This document shows, one piece after another, positions 5,243 through 7,448 of a stretch of 7,448 nt of DNA (within the stretch, counting starts at the first letter, position 1; each line of letters begins with the position of its first letter). The DNA is from an uncultured Bdellovibrio sp. (GTDB taxonomy: Bacteria > Bdellovibrionota > Bdellovibrionia > Bdellovibrionales > Bdellovibrionaceae): NCBI GenBank assembly GCA_946482355.1, contig CAMLRE010000097.1:1-7448 (forward strand), in the 5' to 3' direction. The translations under genes were made by a program, and so were the position numbers. The notes under the pieces are model-generated. The model ran no database searches. It saw only the letters and a program-made list of their open reading frames with translations, and had not been told where the DNA came from.

Positions 5243-6880
5243 ATGGGGAACGGACAAAGTCGCAGAAAGTTTTTAGAAAACGCTACAAAAAGTTTAGGCT
5301 TGGTGGGTATTTCACCAATGATGTCTAACTTCATCGTACAAACACTTTCTTCGCAAGTTTTCGCAGCGGGCAGTACAAACACAGGTGGATCAGATAAGAT
5401 CTACATTTTCTTTGCTTTACCAGGTGGACCTCCACGTTGGTTTTTCGATTTACCATTAACCCCTAATGGTAATACAACTAAATACACTGATTCTTTTAAT
5501 CACGCCGGCGTTGCCACTCATGTGGGTATGGCCGGTGCGGGTGATCCACAAGCGACTTATAAACCATGGCGCGATCCTAAAAGCGGTTATTGGTTACCTC
5601 CGGTGTGGGGTTCAAATCCTGCCGGTGGAAGCTTTACAAACTGCTTAGCTAACGCGGCTTTTATTCGTGGTGTGGATTTTGAAATTAACAATCACGATTT
5701 AGGACGCTTACGTAATCAATCACCCATCATCGGTGGTTATTCGATTGCGGGACTATTAGCTGAAAAAACTTTTAATGCCTTTCCGGCGGCCGCTTCAGGA
5801 AGTATCTTAAGTGCTTTCAAAGCGACTAAGCCAATGTCTCCGGTTGGCCTTAACTACACAGTAAATACAACAACAAATCCGATCGCTGCGACAATGCGCT
5901 ATTTCTCTGGTAAAGCTCCGGTAGAAAATTTAGCGGTAAGTCAGGCGTTATCAGAGTTTGATAAATACGCTGATAAAAATAACTTTATTCAAAAAAGCTT
6001 AACTGAATCAAAAGAAAGATCAGATGCTTTAGTTCAACAAGGTGTTGCGACTTTTACTAATAAGTGGCAACCAACTTACGACAAGTATTTATTAAAAGTA
6101 AAAGAAGCGATGTCGTTAAATAACACATCGGCTTTTATGGATACTAAACCTATCACACCTCCGCCAATGAAAAACGGTAACCCAGATATGCGTACACGTC
6201 GTGCCGATGGTACGTTTATGGGTGATCTTTCTGATTATCGTAATATGGTCAACGATCAAACAACAGTTGCTAACTTAGCAGCTACGTTTGCGACTGTTGA
6301 AATTTTAATTACGATGGGGTTAACACAGGTTGTGACAGCTGATTTAGGTAGTATTGCTAACTTAATCCTAAATAATACCGGTGGTAAGTTTAGTATTTCT
6401 AATGACCAGCACTTTATCGGTACATTAGTTTCTACAATCGCCACAACTTTCATGTACCGTGCAATGATCAACTGTACTGAAGAATTAGTGTTAACGTTAA
6501 AAGATAAAGGATTATTTGATAAAACAATCATTCAATTCGGTGCTGAATTTAACCGTACAGCAAAAGCTGATGGTTCTGGTTCAGATCACGGTTTTAAAGG
6601 TTGTTCAGTTCTTTTAATTTCAGGAATGATCAAAAAAACGCTTGTTCTTGGAAACGTAAAAGAAGATACGACTTCAGCCTACAAAGGCCACTGGGGTATG
6701 GCAGCGAATCATCCAATCGCTGGCAATAATTATCCGTTACGTTTAAATGACGTGTGTAAAACGATCTGCGGTATGTTAGGTCTTAGAAACGTATCGAACA
6801 ATGGTGAATACATTCTGCAAAACAACGGTTCGCAATGGGAAGCTTTTACGGGCTCTAAAGGTGAGGCGAAAAATGTTTAA
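5243..6880 (+). CDS. Tat-exported DUF1501 family protein
   Basis: The 545-residue product starts with a twin-arginine signal (SRRKFL at 6-11, then a mildly hydrophobic segment and VFAAG near 39-43), so it is folded in the cytoplasm before export. DUF1501 hallmarks are IYIFFALPGGPPRWFFDLPL near the mature N-terminus, MGLTQVVTADLG (358-369), and the C-terminal block GLFDKTIIQFGAEFNRT (423-439) followed by SDHGFKGCSVLLISG (447-461). The family norm for that block is 'GLLDRTLVV..SEFGRTP...DHW...SVLLAGG'. DUF1501 proteins are related to sulfatases and alkaline phosphatases, and the Asp448-His449 pair would be a metal ligand site; activity is unproven. The usual GGWDTH motif is not evident and may be replaced by ISNDQHF (385-391). 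The gene lies 68 nt after its cytochrome partner and overlaps the lipoprotein gene by 8 nt. Confidence 0.8.
   Translation: MGNGQSRRKFLENATKSLGLVGISPMMSNFIVQTLSSQVFAAGSTNTGGSDKIYIFFALPGGPPRWFFDLPLTPNGNTTKYTDSFNHAGVATHVGMAGAGDPQATYKPWRDPKSGYWLPPVWGSNPAGGSFTNCLANAAFIRGVDFEINNHDLGRLRNQSPIIGGYSIAGLLAEKTFNAFPAAASGSILSAFKATKPMSPVGLNYTVNTTTNPIAATMRYFSGKAPVENLAVSQALSEFDKYADKNNFIQKSLTESKERSDALVQQGVATFTNKWQPTYDKYLLKVKEAMSLNNTSAFMDTKPITPPPMKNGNPDMRTRRADGTFMGDLSDYRNMVNDQTTVANLAATFATVEILITMGLTQVVTADLGSIANLILNNTGGKFSISNDQHFIGTLVSTIATTFMYRAMINCTEELVLTLKDKGLFDKTIIQFGAEFNRTAKADGSGSDHGFKGCSVLLISGMIKKTLVLGNVKEDTTSAYKGHWGMAANHPIAGNNYPLRLNDVCKTICGMLGLRNVSNNGEYILQNNGSQWEAFTGSKGEAKNV
6858..6866 (+). promoter_or_regulatory. 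Ribosome binding site of the lipoprotein gene inside the DUF1501 coding end
   Basis: AAGGTGAGG lies six bases before ATG 6873 and within the last codons of the upstream gene. It supports the 8-nt overlapping start and translational coupling. Confidence 0.6.
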
Positions 6881-7448
6881 ATCAATGTATGCTCGAATTT
6901 CATTAGTGATAGTTTCGTTATTCGTGATGGTTCATTTCCAAAACTGTGCGCCACAAAAAGAGGACTCAGTTTTCGATTCTATGAACAATGCGGGCACTAT
7001 TGATCAGATCCACAAAGATAATGATCATGGTAAAGAAATTCCGACAGAAGAAAAAGTGGCGATGGAGGTTTCAAAATCTCTATTAGACCGTTCAATGATT
7101 TATTCATTATTCGTTGATATCTTTGGTCCCGATGCCGCTATGGTTACAGCACTAAACCAATTACGTGCTGAACGCGCGGTATTTGGTGGCCCTTGTTCGA
7201 TCTACGAAAATTTTAAATCAGCTCGTAACGGATTTAAAATGGATTCAGAAGCTGAAAGTTGCGCGAACTCAGAAACAGCAAACAACTTAGCAGCTCCGGT
7301 AAATCCAGTGGCTAACGTGTTACAACAAGCTTTAGTGAATGATGTTTGCCAACAAATGGTGGCTAACGCAAAAACTTATGCTTACGCCATCGCACAGCTT
7401 AAAGAAAATCCAAGTGTGGCGATTCCGGCAAACAGTTCAGCCAATGTT
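6873..7448 (+). CDS. Probable lipoprotein, 3' end outside window
   Basis: The frame is open from ATG 6873 to the window end (192 codons). It overlaps the DUF1501 stop by 8 nt and has a good ribosome site. The N-terminus is a basic start, a hydrophobic segment (ISLVIVSLFVMV, 9-20) and HFQNC with Cys25. The lipobox is non-standard (F-Q-N before the Cys), a form I recall from Bdellovibrio lipoproteins. A polar linker (26-65) precedes LLDRSMIYSLFVDIFGPDA (70-88) and GGPCSIYENF (106-115), with further cysteines at 108, 130 and 159. No family is recognised. Its place as third gene with the PSCyt3-like and DUF1501 genes suggests a membrane-anchored partner, which is inference. Confidence 0.75.
   Translation, partial: MFKSMYARISLVIVSLFVMVHFQNCAPQKEDSVFDSMNNAGTIDQIHKDNDHGKEIPTEEKVAMEVSKSLLDRSMIYSLFVDIFGPDAAMVTALNQLRAERAVFGGPCSIYENFKSARNGFKMDSEAESCANSETANNLAAPVNPVANVLQQALVNDVCQQMVANAKTYAYAIAQLKENPSVAIPANSSANV

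Noticed and set aside
6256..6531. Minus-strand open frame inside the DUF1501 gene
   Set aside because: It is antisense to conserved DUF1501 sequence, with no domain of its own.

Overview
The window looks like chromosomal DNA from a Gram-negative predatory-type bacterium of the Bdellovibrionota (Bdellovibrio or Pseudobdellovibrio-like). The reasons are a moderately AT-leaning composition, a lipoprotein with a non-standard F-Q-N-C lipobox, a tail-fibre-type S74 protein ending in the Cys-containing tail I associate with this group, and a density of envelope proteins (outer-membrane barrels, c-type haem proteins, a Tat substrate). The assignment rests on recognition, not on a database search.

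Layout. (1) 2-388 (+): the C-terminal end of a protein with an S74 (endosialidase-type) chaperone domain and a coiled-coil tail; it is cut by the window edge. (2) 491-567 (-): tRNA-Arg with anticodon TCT and encoded CCA. (3) 656-1546 (-): a secreted protein whose mature N-terminus begins Cys-Ser-Cys and follows the cysteine plan of TIMP/netrin (NTR) domains. (4) 1547-1663: a divergent promoter region with a perfect inverted repeat. (5) 1664-2830 and 2794-3549 (+): two outer-membrane genes overlapping by 37 nt. The first has one CxxCH haem site directly before a predicted beta-barrel, the plan of Cyc2-type cytochrome-porins. The second is a small barrel with a Pro/Ala and Arg/Lys-rich N-terminal linker. 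(6) 3609-5174, 5243-6880 and 6873-end (+): an apparent operon of a Sec-exported monohaem protein with PSCyt3/PSD2-like (DUF1588/DUF1585) regions, a Tat-exported DUF1501 protein and a lipoprotein that runs off the window.

How the genes may work together. All protein genes encode exported products. Genes 5-6 all face the same way and include two single-haem proteins. The cytochrome/DUF1501 pair recalls the paired PSD/PSCyt and DUF1501 genes known from planctomycetes and other bacteria, whose function is still poorly defined. The lipoprotein overlaps the DUF1501 gene by 8 nt, so these two are probably translationally coupled. RNA-level structure is visible at two junctions: a C5/G5 stem that would hide the ribosome site of the cytochrome gene, and two back-to-back hairpins at the stop codon between the cytochrome and DUF1501 genes.

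No stretch above 300 bases lacks a gene; the longest gene-poor part (389-655) contains the tRNA. I saw no insertion sequence, CRISPR array, integrase or convincing rho-independent terminator.
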